Positions 49,758-63,078 are shown, counted from the first letter of the stretch. The stretch: DNA of 64,000 nucleotides from Enchytraeus crypticus (GCA_905160935.1 CAJHZI010000409.1:326523-390522), one strand, 5' to 3'. Made by a program: numbers and translations. The notes: generated by a model from the letters alone, not told the origin.

Positions 49758-51000
49758 TGTCTTAGTTTGCAATGAGGTCATAGATTTCTTTCGTTGTTGA
49801 TGGTTAACAGGGGATTGCACTTTTATTCCTTAATTCATTATTTATTTATTTCGCCAAGTCAATCGTAGACAATTACAAATACATATCGACAACAACTTGT
49901 CGAGTGAAGTATGTACAGCTTGTTATAACCACAAGTGCACTGAACATCATTCTAATTTAGCTTCCTAGAATAATACTTGAGATGCCGCTGTCTTTCTGTC
50001 CTCATTTTAAATATAGAGTCTCTAATCCTCGAGTATTTTAATCATAACGATTTCGTAGCGCTTCTGAGCTGGACGTAAGTTTTAATCGCAAATTCTCTAT
50101 GACTTCTGGCTAGCTTTACCAGCTTTACGTGTTGTCCTGTATATAAAACCTATATATCAAATATATCCTCCGAATGTTCATCGATGACCTTATTGAACTG
50201 TAACCGAAACAACCTAGAAAGATTCTCGCAACATTAAATTTCCGGCCGCTGCTGAGATTCAATTATGCAAACAATATGCATTATGAAAAATTAATTATTC
50301 CAATTTACTTTGTGCTTTGTGTTTATTAAAATACAAAAAGTTGCGCAGGTTTTGTAGATTGCTAAAGGACACAAATGCCATGACATTCAGTAGGGCAGCT
50401 TATTATTAGTAAAATTGAAAAGTATAAAATTAACGATTTGGAAAAATTTGGAACGCTAGAGATTACATTTCCTGTAAAAGAAAACATTTGCACAGTCTGA
50501 CAATAATAGAAAAACTCTGCAAATCTTTAGCATTACTAGATAACCTGTTCCACATTAAAGGTCCTTTAAAATTTATTGAGTTTGAATTTCCAAGTTTACA
50601 TGTATTTCAGTTAACCGATGTTTGAACCGGAAATTTAGCCGTACGTATCAACGTCGTTTGAGTAAGAGTTATGATATTTAAGTAAGATTTATCTCTATAA
50701 TTTCTTGTTCAATTTTTCAGCTTTAATATGAAGAATACAGGTATTTAATAATATAGTTATAACTTCACAGATGGAGCAGTAAATACAAGACGTATACTGT
50801 AGAAGTCTCATTTGAATTGAATCATATGTATTTAATACCAGATCGCATTCGTCCATAAACGAGGGTACAAAGACACTCACATGTTTTCCGAACATAAAAT
50901 ACATTTTTAATATCAAATTTAGGTTGATCTTGAATTACCCGCAGAAGCGTTTTACATTTAGCAATCAATGTCTTCAGACTTAGCTTTTAGATAATTTCAC
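49758..51000. other. Non-coding DNA, nothing recognised
   Basis: AT-rich, without a credible ORF or repeat array. Confidence 0.4.
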
Positions 51001-51057
51001 TCAATACTCTTGTTGAAAGAATAGTAATAATAATAATATTATTAATATTAATATTAA

Positions 51058-51190
51058 AGGCTTAACATCCGTTTCCTCATACAGAACGAAGAAGAAATTT
51101 ATAGAAAATATTGAGTAAATATTGAGTAAATATTGAGTAAATATTGAGTAAATATTGAGTAAATATTGAGTAAATATTGAGTAAATATTG
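51058..51190. repeat. SINE 3' module fragment and an 11-bp tandem array
   Basis: 51058-51085 on the minus strand reads TGAGGAAACGGATGTTAAG, the shared SINE tail. It is followed by eight copies of ATTGAGTAAAT (about 51108-51190). Confidence 0.75.
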
Positions 51191-51514
51191 TTCACAGCGT
51201 TTAGTCTCACCACGCATGCTTGTAGGTTTACAGGATTCGTCCTGTTCAGGCAATCCTAATTCTGATATCCACTAGCAATGCCATGGACGGAGAGTTTAAC
51301 AACAGGAACTGCAATGCTCTGCGGAATTCCAGGATCAACGACTTTATAAATGACTTCCGGATAGAAATTGCTTCGCGGAATGTGCGCGAAATATTGCATT
51401 AAACCGGCTGCAAATAATAATGCAATAACGCGACTTAATTTAAGGGTTTTTAGAACGGCCATGCATGTATAGTCAATGCCTCTATGCACAGTCAATGCAT
51501 GTATAGGCAATGTA

Positions 51515-51780
51515 TAGTCTCTGCCCCTCGAGGGTTCTGCCAAGTGGCAGGACTATGGCATATTTTCATATCAAGAGTTTGCTTTCACGCTGCTTAAAGA
51601 GCACTCTATAGCTCTCACCAGTGCTCTCACCAGTGCTCTCACCAGTGCTCTCATCAGTGCTCTCACCAGTGCTCTCACCAGTGCTCTCACCAGTGCTTCC
51701 ACCAGTGCTCTCACCAGTGCTCTCACCAGTGCTCTCATCAGTGCTCTCACCAGTGCTCCCACCACTGCACCAGTGCTCAT
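51515..51780. repeat. Family B-like fragment followed by a 12-bp tandem array
   Basis: GGGTTCTGCCAAGTGGCAGG at 51530-51549, then about 14 copies of GCTCTCACCAGT (51606-51778). ORFs that read as Thr-Gly-Glu-Ser or Arg-Ala-Leu-Val repeats are products of this array. Confidence 0.9.
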
Positions 51781-52794
51781 ATAAAAAATTGAGCCATGGA
51801 AAGCGGAAAGGTGGGGGAGGAGTGAAAAGTTTTGACAGTTCCACTGGCTCACAATTCCCACTGTAACCACTGAGTCCACTGTTTGTACATCCTGTAAAAC
51901 CTCCAAACCTGCATTGGATATTCTGGAGTGATTGATACTGAGGGATTTCTAATTGATGATATCTGATAGCCCTTGAGGGCACCGGCTCCACTGGACTCGA
52001 CATAATTCTATCAATTCTCCGGCTTCATCTGTCAAACGCTCTCCCACACAAGTCTTCCACAAACATTTATCGAGAATTCTCTGCCTGGAAGCTAAACATC
52101 TTATAGGAAGCAGTCCTAACATGATTGCGTCGTTGATATAGCTGTGTTTTACTTTATTAACTGCTTCTAATAACAATAGTAATAACAACAATTTGAGTGC
52201 TACAGTCATCAATAAGAACATCGAGCACTATTGAGACAAAATCAAGCCGTCGAGCAAAAAGAAGGTCCAAAAACGGTTACAAATTCCAAAATCCAGATAC
52301 TCAGTCTAAAGTATGAAATGTTTTTAAGTATTCTAAAGGGTTTATTGAGCGTGCACGCAGTTACTGTGTTTGAGCAGAACTACATGTAAAGTCAGTAAGG
52401 CATGAAATAGGGCATTAATTTAACCAGAGCACTGGGTGTATTAGGTCTTTTGTGGGTGAAAAAGAAATGTGACGAATTTGATGCATTTATTTGAGGTATT
52501 TATTGTTACAATAAATACCTTTTTCTCAATTTTGTAACATTATATTAAGGATGTAGGCTACGCTGAATGTGATACCAGGTCTTAAGCGGGATTTATCGTA
52601 TCTTTCTAGTGAAGGAAAGCTTTATTTACAAGTATTTACTATATTATTGGCAACGAACATTTATATGGGAGCGTCATGAACGAACTCGGTCGTCGAGACT
52701 ATTTTACAGAAAGGGTTTGAATTATAATAAAGTAAAAAAACTTTAATTTGTCACATGGGCTAAAGTTGTAAACAAATCCAAAGTTGCATTTCGC

Positions 52795-53080
52795 TTTCTC
52801 TCTCTCTTAGTGCACTGCCTACTGGCAGGTCATGGTATCAGATGCACTTAGCATCTGATGAAAATATTGCCATGCACATGGCAACTATAATGATAAACAC
52901 TAGTATGAAGATAACATATCTCACTCTCTCCCTCTCTCTTAGTGCACTGCCTACTGACAGGTCCATGGCATATAACGCCTCCACTTTTCTCGGTCTTCCG
53001 TTTTCCTCTTCAGTTCCACATATGAGTGGGTCTTTAAATCTTCTAACATACCTTATCTCGCCCTGCCCCTGCCTCTTTTC
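52795..53080 (+). repeat. Two tandem SINE family B heads
   Basis: CTCTCTTAGTGCACTGCCTA occurs at about 52802 and 52935; the second copy continues with CCATGGCATATAACGCCTCC and GTTTTCCTCTTCAGTTCCAC. Confidence 0.75.
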
Positions 53081-54420
53081 ATTAATTACATATATAAATT
53101 GTAATATCTGTTACTAAAGTTACGCGATCACAATAATGTTTTAGTTTGATTTGAAACAGAAAACATTTCATATAGTATTCGAGGGATGATTCAGCCCATT
53201 GGGATTTATGAAATGACGATGGGCGGTCCAAACTAAAAAACTTCAAGACGAAGCTTCAACTCTGCGATGTTTCTTTTTCCATGTTTTCTCTTCTTTAAAT
53301 CAATCCCTTTGGGATGAATCGTAAAATTCATATAATATTTCGTTAAGATGTTTTAAACAACAAACAACATATAAAATGTCATGAAAACATTAGAAGTTTT
53401 AATATCTAGATTTCATGTGCCTTTAAAGTAAAATAATGTAGTATTTTATTGTATGATAAATTGGACTAATCTTATCATCTTTTATCAGAATTAGTTATAA
53501 TCCTCCATATCAAAACATCAAACATTCTGTTATTCCTAACAATATCTAATAATTGAGTTATTTAAAATGCATGTAGCTTATGTTATGCAAAAACTGTTAT
53601 TTTATCTCTCATAATAACTATCAATCCCTTGCAGGCCTCAAACTTGGCAAAACATTAGCTAAGAGTATTTAGACCCCTATCTATCTACGTTACTCTGGCA
53701 GTATTTATTTTTGGAAATCTAGTTCTTGAATTTATACAAAATCAAAGTAACACTTTCTTATCTTCCTACTATAAAGATGTGATTAAGTTGACGTAAAGAA
53801 TATCAGAAAATCAAGTCTAGAACATTAAAATAAAGTAGAATAACTGAATCGGTACCATAGTGTAAGCAATGTGATTTAAAATCCAAAGTTAATTAGATTT
53901 ATATAAAAAACCTAATGAATACTAAAGTAGGCTTATATATCTATACAAAATCTAGAAATTATTTTCTAGCATGTTAAGGTTAAAACTGACATGATTAATC
54001 TTAATCTCCGTCTCTTTATGGAATATAAACTAGAACAGACAAAATGTCTTAATATCCGGTACTATATGAACTAGAATTGACAGCAGCATTTAATTATTTG
54101 ACATTATCTGAACAAAATTTGACCAAACTATGCAGAATGACGTGTCAGTTTTGTTTAAAGAAAGTTTATTTTCATATCCGGTTTCCCAGTAGACTGCTTC
54201 CCGGCCTCTCAACCTCAGATCAACTTCCTTCATCTTCTTTTATGCGACTGTCATTACGTAGAACGAGAATGTCGCCCTGGAGAATTTGGCTATCGTTAGT
54301 TATCTATCCAAGTTAGACCGAGTACAAGCAAACACGTTGAGATAGCAAGACCTGCTCGCTGAACAACGTCTCAATCTTAATCCAAAAAGAATGTTACAAG
54401 TTAAACAATATAATAATAAT
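53081..54420. other. Non-coding DNA, nothing recognised
   Basis: AT-rich; a 79-codon ORF at 54077-54316 has no motif. Confidence 0.4.
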
Positions 54421-54423
54421 AAA

Positions 54424-54685
54424 GGTTCCTCCGGTTCCTCATGCAAGGATGATGTTAAGGACGTCGAAATAAATCATAGAGATACCCATAATGTGTCCGC
54501 GTTGCTCAAGAATTGACCAACCGTGAACTGCACGTGTAAGAGGCGACAAATCACTAAGATCCAATTTAACTTCAAGAAGGGCATTCGGTTGGTGAGCGCT
54601 TAGGCTCCAAAATAAATTGCTAAAATAGTAAAACTTATGTAAAAGAAGATCTATTTGTTTCCCGACCCTAGTTAAACTGGAATAT
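54424..54685 (-). repeat. Dispersed repeat E with the shared SINE 3' module
   Basis: On the minus strand: CTAGTTAAACTGG.. head region, GGAGCCTAAGCGCTCACCAA body also seen at 42229-42255, and 3' module ending CATGAGGAACCGGAGGAACC (54424-54443). Confidence 0.65.
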
Positions 54686-54903
54686 GAACAATAGAGAATG
54701 GACAAAGCAGATGCTTGACAAGCAGAAAAAGAAAAAGAAACTTCAAGAAAAGGCCCATCATGCTTTTGCCATAGACCGAATTAATCATTCGTTCTAAAAA
54801 CTAAAGAATTTCTGAATCAGTAACGGGTCATGAGCTAGATATTCTTGGCGGATTAGGCCCCCAATATGCTTATGTTTCGTATTAAACTACTTTTTAATGC
54901 ATG

Positions 54904-55043
54904 TGGCTGGAGCCAGTGGCGAAGCCGATAAGATACTAGACCTCGGATCAATATGTGCGGGGTTCAAATCCTGGGCTCGCCCGTCACTGACATCGCTTTC
55001 GAGTGAGGAAACTGACGTTAACATAACCTTTAGCTTTACCAGC
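54904..55043 (+). repeat. SINE family A, full-length copy
   Basis: GGCTGGAGCCAGTGGCGAAG, B box GGTTCAAATCC, then TCACTGACATCGCTTTCGAG TGAGGAAACTGACGTTAAC and TAGCTTTACCAGC end. Best reference copy in the window (140 bp). Confidence 0.9.
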
Positions 55044-55047
55044 CTGT

Positions 55048-55165
55048 GAGGGTTGAAATTAGAAATAGGAATTAGAAATAAGAATTAGAAATAAGAATTA
55101 GAAATAAGAATTAGAAATAAGAATTAGACATAAGAATTAGAAATAAGAATTAGAAATAAGAATGA
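55048..55165. repeat. 13-bp tandem array (AATTAGAAATAAG)
   Basis: About eight to nine copies directly after the SINE's 3' end. Confidence 0.9.
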
Positions 55166-55568
55166 CAATAATGAGAATTAAAACATGTAAATCTTATTTT
55201 TATCGGACAGTGGATTAACAACAAATATAAACAAAGTACTTAGCAGTTTGTTTGCTGCTAATTACATGTAAAATTTGGCTCTGATAATTGGGCCTTTAAT
55301 CAAGAAAACTTTGAGAAATATTTGTCTTTCTGTTTTGTGATTCGCTTCGTAGCAATCAGAACAAATTGCTGAGATTTTCTTGAACAAATAAATATTCCTC
55401 TTGAGTAAAGCCTGCTTATAATCTATTATTAGAAAACGATGAGAAAGCAGGACAGATGCGAACAACTCAGTGTACGTAGTGCGAAAAATGACAAATAAAA
55501 AATAGTCCCTCGGTTAATCAAGATATATCGGAATAAATTTTATAGTGAACTAAGAAAAGCTAATAGTT

Positions 55569-55688
55569 AATGTTAACGTCAGTTTCCTCACTCGAAAGAA
55601 ATGTTAGTGACGGCCAGCCCACGATTTAGACCCCGCACATACTGATCCGCGGTGGAATATCTTACCGACATCGCCACTAGCTCCAGCC
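55569..55688 (-). repeat. SINE family A copy
   Basis: Reverse copy from GTTAACGTCAGTTTCCTCAC to GCCACTAGCTCCAGCCA, near full length; B box mutated. Confidence 0.85.
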
Positions 55689-56285
55689 AGTTACTCTTTC
55701 TGATGAAATAGACTTATTGATGAACGACATGATCACCCATTGTCTGGGTAGATGACATTTGTAGGAATTTATTCTTTGGTTTCTCGTGTGTCAGACCTAA
55801 CACATGATTAATGATAGAGCGACGACTGTATAAACCTATGCAGACGAGTTCAATTACGATAAATTTCATTGCCGAATTAAGAGTATTAAAAGGTCATTTG
55901 CAACCACATTTTTGGTTTGTCGACTTCGACGCAGAAAAGTGTAAATCCTACAAAGACGGATCTCGCTTGGGCAAAATTTCTGTGGTTATAATTAGAGCCG
56001 TAATAATCTGAAGTAAATCGAATATCTTTCTATATTTATCTTACATTAGAATTTAACACGATACGAAGGGCTCATTAGACGGTCTATGAGCCTATGGGGC
56101 TATGATGATGGGATGGTGGAATTACATTAACATGAAAACAGATAGGCGTGTAATGGCGACCAGCCGTCCTGAGATTAATTTAGCATTTTTCAACCTTTGC
56201 GGCCTGATTTTGTAAGCGAAAAAAACCAACAGAACTTTTTAGCGTTAGTGGATCATGCAATAACTAAAGCTAAACAAAAAATTAA
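55689..56285. other. Non-coding DNA, nothing recognised
   Basis: No credible ORF or repeat. Confidence 0.4.
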
Positions 56286-56289
56286 TAAA

Positions 56290-57350
56290 ATATTGAGATC
56301 TAAAGATTAACAGAGATTAACAAATAATTTATGTTAGTAAAGATTAACATAAGATTTATATACAATTAAAATAAGATTAACATAGGATTTATATACAATT
56401 AAAATAAGATTAACATAAGATTTATATACAATTAAAATCAGATTAACATAAGATTTATATACAATTAAAATAAGATTATCATAAGATTTATATACAATTA
56501 AAATCAGATTAACATAAGATTTATATACAATTAAAATAAGATTATCATAAGATTTATATACAATTAAAATAAGATTAACATAAGATTTATATACAATTAA
56601 AATAAGATTAACATAAGATTTATATACAATTAAAATCAGATTAACATAAGATTTATATACAATGAAAATCAGATTAACATAAGATTTATATACAGTGAAA
56701 ATCAGATTAACATAAGATTTATATACAATGAAAATCAGATTAACATAAGATTTATATACAATTAAAATAAGATTATCATAAGATTTATATACAATTAAAA
56801 TAAGATTATCATAAGATTTATATACAATTAAAATAAGATTAACATAAGATTTATATACAATTAAAATAAGATTAACATAAGATTTATATACAATGAAAAT
56901 CAGATTAACATAAGATTTATATACAATTAAAATAAGATTAACATAAGATTTATATACAATGAAAATCAGATTAACATAAGATTTATATACAATTAAAATA
57001 AGATTATCATAAGATTTATATACAATTAAAATAAGATTAACATAAGATTTATATACAATTAAAATAAGATTAACATAAGATTTATATACAATTAAAATAA
57101 GATTATCATAAGATTTATATACAATGAAAATCAGATTAACATAAGATTTATATACAATTAAAATAAGATTATCATAAGATTTATATACAATGAAAATAAG
57201 ATTATCATAAGATTTATATACAATGAAAATCAGATTATCATAAGATTTATATACAATGAAAATAGATTAACATAAGATTTATATACAATTAAAATAAGAT
57301 TATCATAAGATTTATATACAATGAAAATCAGATTAACATAAGATTTATAT
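56290..57350. repeat. 33-bp minisatellite, about 32 units
   Basis: Unit AAGATTAACATAAGATTTAT ATACAATTAAAAT with three recurrent variant positions (AAC/ATC, ATT/ATG, AAG/CAG). It abuts the 3' end of the non-LTR element. Confidence 0.95.
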
Positions 57351-57523
57351 ATAATCTTTATTTCACCAAAGTCATGGCAGTAAACAAAAACGAAAACAGA
57401 AAACAAACAAGTATCACCTACAGATACAACATAAGATATATCATAAATAACACTAAACAGAACTAAAATTCTTACTAAATAGATAATTGTTTAAACCAAA
57501 ATTTACCTATTCAGTATTTAAAA

Positions 57524-59288
57524 CTAGACTTTCAAATATGACCAAAACCTAAACCGAGTCACAGCTGGTGAATCTTTTGTCTGGAGTGCATATTTATTTT
57601 TTAAAACTTTGTAATCCAAATAGTCAGAATTGTCTAATTCTATTTTATCATTTAACTGATTAACGGCAATTAATTTACTCAAAAAGTTATACCTATGAAA
57701 ATCAAGTAATATTTCAAATGGCCAGAAACCACAATACCATTGACAATTCAGTACAACATTTTTATCGTAAGATTTAAATGTTTTAAAGAAAATACTGTTA
57801 TATACATACGTAAAGTCTTTTAATTCCGAAAAGGACAAACCGGAGGCCGCAATACCATAGAGTAAGATCGGCACCGCCTGAGCGAATATTAATTTTAATA
57901 AAACATCAATATGCACCTTTGTTCCAAGTCTCCCCAGTATAGTGTTAACTGAAGTATAAAATTTACATTTACTCTCTTTCCAACAACATTTAAAAGATTT
58001 AGCTCTTAAAATATTTATTCCCAAATACTTGATACTATCCACCCAATTAATACAAGTTTCTCTAATTTGCAATGGCTTGCACTGAAAATTGTGCCTAGGA
58101 CCGATGCGCATACAGTTACATTTCGATACATTTATTGGTAAATCTAACTCTGTAAAAGCCATGTCACAAATATTAAATAATTTCTGAAGATCAGTGACAG
58201 AGATACTCAATAAAATAAGATCATCTGCATACATAAAACTATTATAACAGTTATAATTTATGAAACAACCTAATTTATAAGCTTCTAATTTGTCTAAAAC
58301 TGTGTCAACAAAAAGGGCAAACAAAGAAGGTGAAAGAACCCCACCTTGTTTAACTCCCGATAGCAGTTGGACACAATCCGATACAGAATCAGCCCAATTT
58401 ACAGTTGTACTATTTTTGCTGAACCAATTTTCAAGAGTATTAATGATACATGCATTTACTTCTCTACATTGAAGCATATGTAATATGCCATAAACATTAC
58501 ATTTGTCAAATGCTTTACGCAGATCAATAACACCAACATTGACAGTACTCAGCTTGACATTGAAATACTTTATGACCTTTCTTACGGTATGTATTGCATT
58601 AATACATCCAACATTATCTTTGAAACTAAACTGCTTACTTGAAGTTGGTAATTGAATGAACTTTTTTATACTATGTTCAAAAACTTTGGAGATGACGGGG
58701 CATATAGTGATCCCCCTAAAATCATCAGCTGAGACGACCCTTTTACCCCCTTTGAATTTTGGTATAGGTGTAGTTCTACCGATACCAAAAGCGTCGGGAA
58801 CCAATCCAGTGCGAAGCATTATATTGAAGAACGTTTTAATTATTATCAACACAGATTCATGGGCATACAACAAATGTTCGATCATCAGACCATCACTACC
58901 TGCTGCTTTATTTAACTCAAGACAATTAATAGCATTTCCCAAGGATCTTACATCGATAACAACATCATTTGCTTCGGAAGTATATACCAATTTTTGCTTT
59001 TCGTATGTCTCTTTAAATTTATTATGAAATATTTCAGAGTTTGGTGTACAAGCAGATTTGAAATTATTTGCTATGTGGTTAGCAATGTCACGATTATTTT
59101 GAAAGCCATCACCCTTTATTCTATTGAAAGTATTATTATTTTTAAAATGACCCTTCCAGCATTTCCAAAAATTATTGGCTTTCGTTTCTAAAAGCTGTTG
59201 TTGTAATTTATCAGAAATTACTTTAGTTGAATTGATTTTAGCAAGATTAACAGCTTTCTTGTAATCCTTATGAGCTTTCTGCTTAGCA
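57524..59288 (-). pseudogene. Non-LTR reverse transcriptase (ORF2 C-terminal part)
   Basis: Conserved RT blocks in order: LNKAAGSDGL, RTTPIPKFKGGKR with FRGITICPVISKVFE, NVGVIDLRKAFD (first catalytic Asp), LSGVKQGGVLSPSLFALF and FMYADDLILLS (catalytic ADD), then the thumb. The tail (KYLGINILRAKSFKC ... PILLYGI) is typical of the Jockey/CR1 group. Open from 58990 to 57524; the linker 59288-58991 reads on in frame with weak coding character and a shift near 59289 separates it from the endonuclease. Confidence 0.85.
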
Positions 59289-59948
59289 TCATATAAAGGC
59301 CCTGCATTGGGCCTCCCAGCTTTTTTCCACGCTAAACTGTTTAGCGGAATAACCCTTAACCTCAGTCAAAGAACTGTTCCACCAAAATTTTTTGACCCCT
59401 TTCTTACTTCTATTTTTAATAGTTTTCATAGAAGCATTGTATAATACGGTAACAACTTCATTGTAAACGTTATTAATAGATGATTGATTAAATAACTCAG
59501 GTCTACTATCATATAGCCGGTTAATATCAGTTTCATTTAGTAACAAGAATAATGGGTAACATTCTTCTCTTGTCATTTTATAGTATTCTGTTTTATTAGA
59601 ATTGACCCAGTCTAGCTTGAGTTTAACATTCGGAGTAGAAGTGCTAATTTCATTGACTGCTTGTAAATCGTTAACAATACATTGCACAATAGCGTCACGC
59701 CTGAGGTTCAATACAACTGGTAAGTGATCAGACAGATTGTCAAAATCATTAATAGTAACTAACGAATGTACAAATCTCATATTAACATTACTGACAAGAA
59801 AATGGTCAATATATGAATAAGCATTGCGCTTCTCCACGGCGAAAGTATACATAACTTCGCTAGGAATCTCAAGATGTGCATTACACAACTCAAAACCTAG
59901 GCTATTAAATCTAGCATTAATAATTGTGGATTGAGTATTCGTCTTCAA
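59289..59948 (-). pseudogene. Non-LTR endonuclease C-terminal part and linker
   Basis: In frame after a TAG (59949-59951). Contains RNAYSYIDHFLVSN and NLSDHLPVVLNL, the last conserved blocks of the APE endonuclease (SDHxPV). The remainder links to RT. Confidence 0.8.
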
Positions 59949-60457
59949 CTAATTGCAATTCATGTCACCCCCTATTATTGCATAGCTATAGTTAATTCCT
60001 GCTATATCGGACTCTAACCTACTGAACGTTAACTCCAACTCGTCACGCTCCACTGCCGTTTTACAAGGAGGAAGATACATATTAACTAATAATAACTTAT
60101 CCAATGCCACAATCATATAACGATCCTCACATGAAACAACAGATACTGAATTAAATAAGCTACATAATTTAATGTCTAACAGAACGGCCAAACCTTTAAA
60201 AGGACGACCACGTAAAGTACTATTCTTGAAAGTGTTTTTCTATTGAAGAAGAACTGTACGCGACATATTTATCATTTAAATAATTAAAATTATTTGACTG
60301 ATCAATTGTCAACCAGTGTTCTTGCAGGAATATAACATCAGCCTTATAATTATTTCATATTGATTTTAACATAGTTATGCCTTGATTAAAACCATGCATA
60401 TTGTAACTTACTAACTTTACGATATTATCATCTATTTGAATAGCATGTGTAGACATC
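59949..60457 (-). pseudogene. Non-LTR endonuclease N-terminal part
   Basis: ORF2 ATG at 60457 leads to VSYNMHGFNQG and DVIFLQEHWLT, the first APE blocks with the metal-binding Asn and Glu. A TGA (about 60354) and a one-base shift near 60230 interrupt it; then RGRPFKGLAVLLD and IIGGDMNCN follow before a TAG at 59949. Confidence 0.75.
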
Positions 60458-60670
60458 CAACTAAAAGTTTCGGCTGAGGTTTAAATACCCATTCTCTTAT
60501 AATCAGATGTGGGCCGCATTCAGAGATGAATTAATTAACATCATCAGCATCAATACTGACCCTGAATGCATTCGAATTTTCGAATCGTGTATTAGCTGCA
60601 AATACATTGTGAACTTTAATATTACAGTTTTTTTAGCCAGCTTTCAAATTCTTCACATCCCGTTTCCTTA

Positions 60671-61500
60671 TCAACCTACAATAGTTTTGGGTTTGATTTT
60701 AGCTTTCACTAACAAGTTATCCTTAGGTTTGGCTGCAACGGTAGGACTGCGTTTTCTTTCCTTTCCTGGAACACGCTGATATCCCTCCGAGTCCATACCA
60801 TCAGTGTCCATCTCCGCAGTCACATAAGTTCTTTCACCTCCATTTTGATAAGAATGACGTGGGGTTTCAACCAATTCCGCCCATGATCTACCCGGTGCCT
60901 TGGTGACAGCAGTGACGGAATTAGAAGATGACTCTTTGAGAAGTTTAGGCCCAGTCAACCTTTCTACTTGACCAGAGGAAAGCGAGGCTAATTGGTTTTC
61001 AATATTAGTCAGCTTACCCATATAGATTTCAGGTCATTGATATTCTGCAATATAACCACAGGAGCCGAGGCGACTGCAGAATTATCCAGTTTAGTATCCA
61101 AATTATCCATCTTGTTAAGGACACAACGCAAATCACCCTCCTCGAGCCTAGATGAAGGTAGATTATCCACATTTGCAGCTACAAAACTAGGCAGCTTATT
61201 TAACAGTAAGTTCTCATCTAAAAAAGCGAAGACATTGAATATGTCATTTAGCTCTGTTTTAGACTTATTCTCGCTATTCTTGCGTTTTGCAGGTTTAGGC
61301 CATTTCTCAAGACCCAATTTATCCACCGAATCGACTAGATCGTCTTTTGCTAAAGTAAAATCTTCCGCCGAATAAAAGTCTCCAACGATACTCATTAGCT
61401 TTACGCTAGAAAGTTTACATTTCAGATAGCATAAAAGTTCGCATACAATTACGCTACGGTTGTCAGATGTGTCAGCCATAATAATGTTACACTCAGCCAT
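60671..61500 (-). pseudogene. Non-LTR ORF1 protein
   Basis: ATG at 61500, open to 61009, continuing in another frame from 61021 to 60671. Lys-rich and helical, with a coiled-coil-like LRCVLNKMDNLDTKLD and a C-terminal basic region; no zinc knuckle seen. Probably the RNA-binding ORF1 of the LINE. Confidence 0.6.
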
Positions 61501-61547
61501 GTCTTAATTAACACGTCCGCACAGCGTATAATCAATCGTTTATTTGA

Positions 61548-61635
61548 GTGCGGGTTCAAATCCTGGGCTCGTCTATCACTGACATCGCCTTCGAGTGAGG
61601 AAACTGACGTTAACATTAGCTTTACCAGCTTTTTA
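61548..61635 (+). repeat. SINE family A, 5'-truncated copy
   Basis: Begins inside the tRNA part at GTGCGGGTTCAAATCCTGGG and runs to TAGCTTTACCAGC. Its left edge is the presumed 5' end of the LINE. Confidence 0.85.
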
Positions 61636-61735
61636 CTTGACTAATAAATTATGCTTCAGGCCCTTGACCTTCTGAACTTTTGTTTATTTAATCAGAACTA
61701 AAACCCGTTGTACATTTCGTGTACAATTACAATTA

Positions 61736-61885
61736 CTCTTTCTCTTGTGATCTCTGTGTACTCAGTCGACATCATGTGGTGCTTTGGCGCCTGTTTGTGT
61801 AGAGTCTGCAAGAGACGTCCCTGACATTGCCTTATGGCGAGGAACCGTACGTTAAATTCTTATTGATTGATTGATTGATTACTAG
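61736..61885 (+). repeat. Another SINE 3' module with different body
   Basis: GACGTCCCTGACATTGCCTT ATGGCGAGGAACCGTACGTTAA at 61813-61855, followed by a TTGATTGATTGATT tail. Body unlike families A and B. Confidence 0.65.
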
Positions 61886-63075
61886 TACAGTTTTGTCATG
61901 AATGGTAATTCAGCCACCACAGTCATTGGCCTGACTGTCAATCAATTGTGGTAGCATCCTGCATTGACTATCAGCTAACTGAGCTACCATGAAGCCGTGA
62001 TGCTCCATTTCTTCCTGTCCTGTGCTTTGGAAATTATCTTGGGTTGATCGATGTGAAATATGAGTTAATTCCAGTCCGAATGTTACAATTAAATCAGTCA
62101 AAATCAGAAATATAGTTAAAGCAATTTTAATAATTAGCAAATCAATCAATTTCATATTTTCATCATGTTCAGCCTGTCTCTCTTCCTGACCACATCAATG
62201 AAAACTCATTTAAACAAAAAAACATATCAAAGATGGATGAGTCCAACAATTGTGATGTTAATAATTAATCAGATTTGCATTTTAAAGACAGCAGATTCTA
62301 AATAAATCAATAGAAAACTCAAACTTGTTGTTCTAATTTCTGACGTAGTTTGTTGTTACAGTCAACTGCCAATGAAATGTGCATAAAATACTAAATCAAT
62401 CAATAAAGAACTCAAACTTGTTGTTCTAATTTCTGATGTTGTTACAGTCAACAGCCTATGAAATGCGCATAAACCTCGAACACGGTCGCACTGTTGACAA
62501 CTAAACACTGATCAGTCCTCTAAACAATTCACTTAACAGAGTCACTGCTAATAAGGTACACTTAGATCTCTTCGGTAATAGCTATAAATAGAACATCGGG
62601 GATACCAAAACGTAAGAAAACGAAGAAAACGTAAACACTGCATAGAATACCATTGAAATGTACTAGTTCCTCATATAATTTCTAATACAAGTTTTTTTTA
62701 GAAATGTTATTTACTTTACAATCTACTATACGTATATTAATTAAAGAATAACTTAACACTTATAGTTTAACTCTGACACCCATTATAACGGTATGCATGC
62801 ATTATAACGAAGTTATAATATAGACCCATTACATTTACATGTAAATTCATGTATCAGATGTCAACATAAACAAACCAGTGTTAACATACAACAAAATATG
62901 TTTTCAATTACCGAACTGATCTAATCAGTATCATGTACCGCTTATGAACCCTCTATGTCCTCTTATAAATCATGTGGCGACTTCATAGATAAATCGTTTT
63001 CAATCGTATTAGAAAGGCCTAATACAGAAATAACGAAGTAAAGTAAGAACACTCATTAGTGAAATGATCGACTAT
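61886..63075. other. Non-coding DNA with one 95-bp tandem duplication
   Basis: AATCAATAGAAAACTCAAAC..TTGTTGTTCTAATTTCTGA and following bases repeat once (about 62303-62398 and 62396-62475, shortened). No ORF accepted. Confidence 0.5.
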
Positions 63076-63078
63076 GTT

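Larger units (their letters stand above)
57340..61547 (-). mobile_element. Degraded APE-type non-LTR retrotransposon (about 4.2 kb)
   Basis: Two-ORF LINE on the minus strand: ORF1 (61500-60671, one shift), ORF2 from ATG 60457 with apurinic-like endonuclease and RT ending 57524. Jockey/CR1-like clade by the RT. The 3' end dissolves into the 33-bp minisatellite; the 5' end abuts a 5'-truncated SINE at 61548. Broken by at least two in-frame stops and three shifts. Confidence 0.85.

Noticed and set aside
51566-52003. Thr-Gly-Glu-Ser repeat protein
   Set aside because: It is the 12-bp GCTCTCACCAGT array read in one frame; all frames are open.
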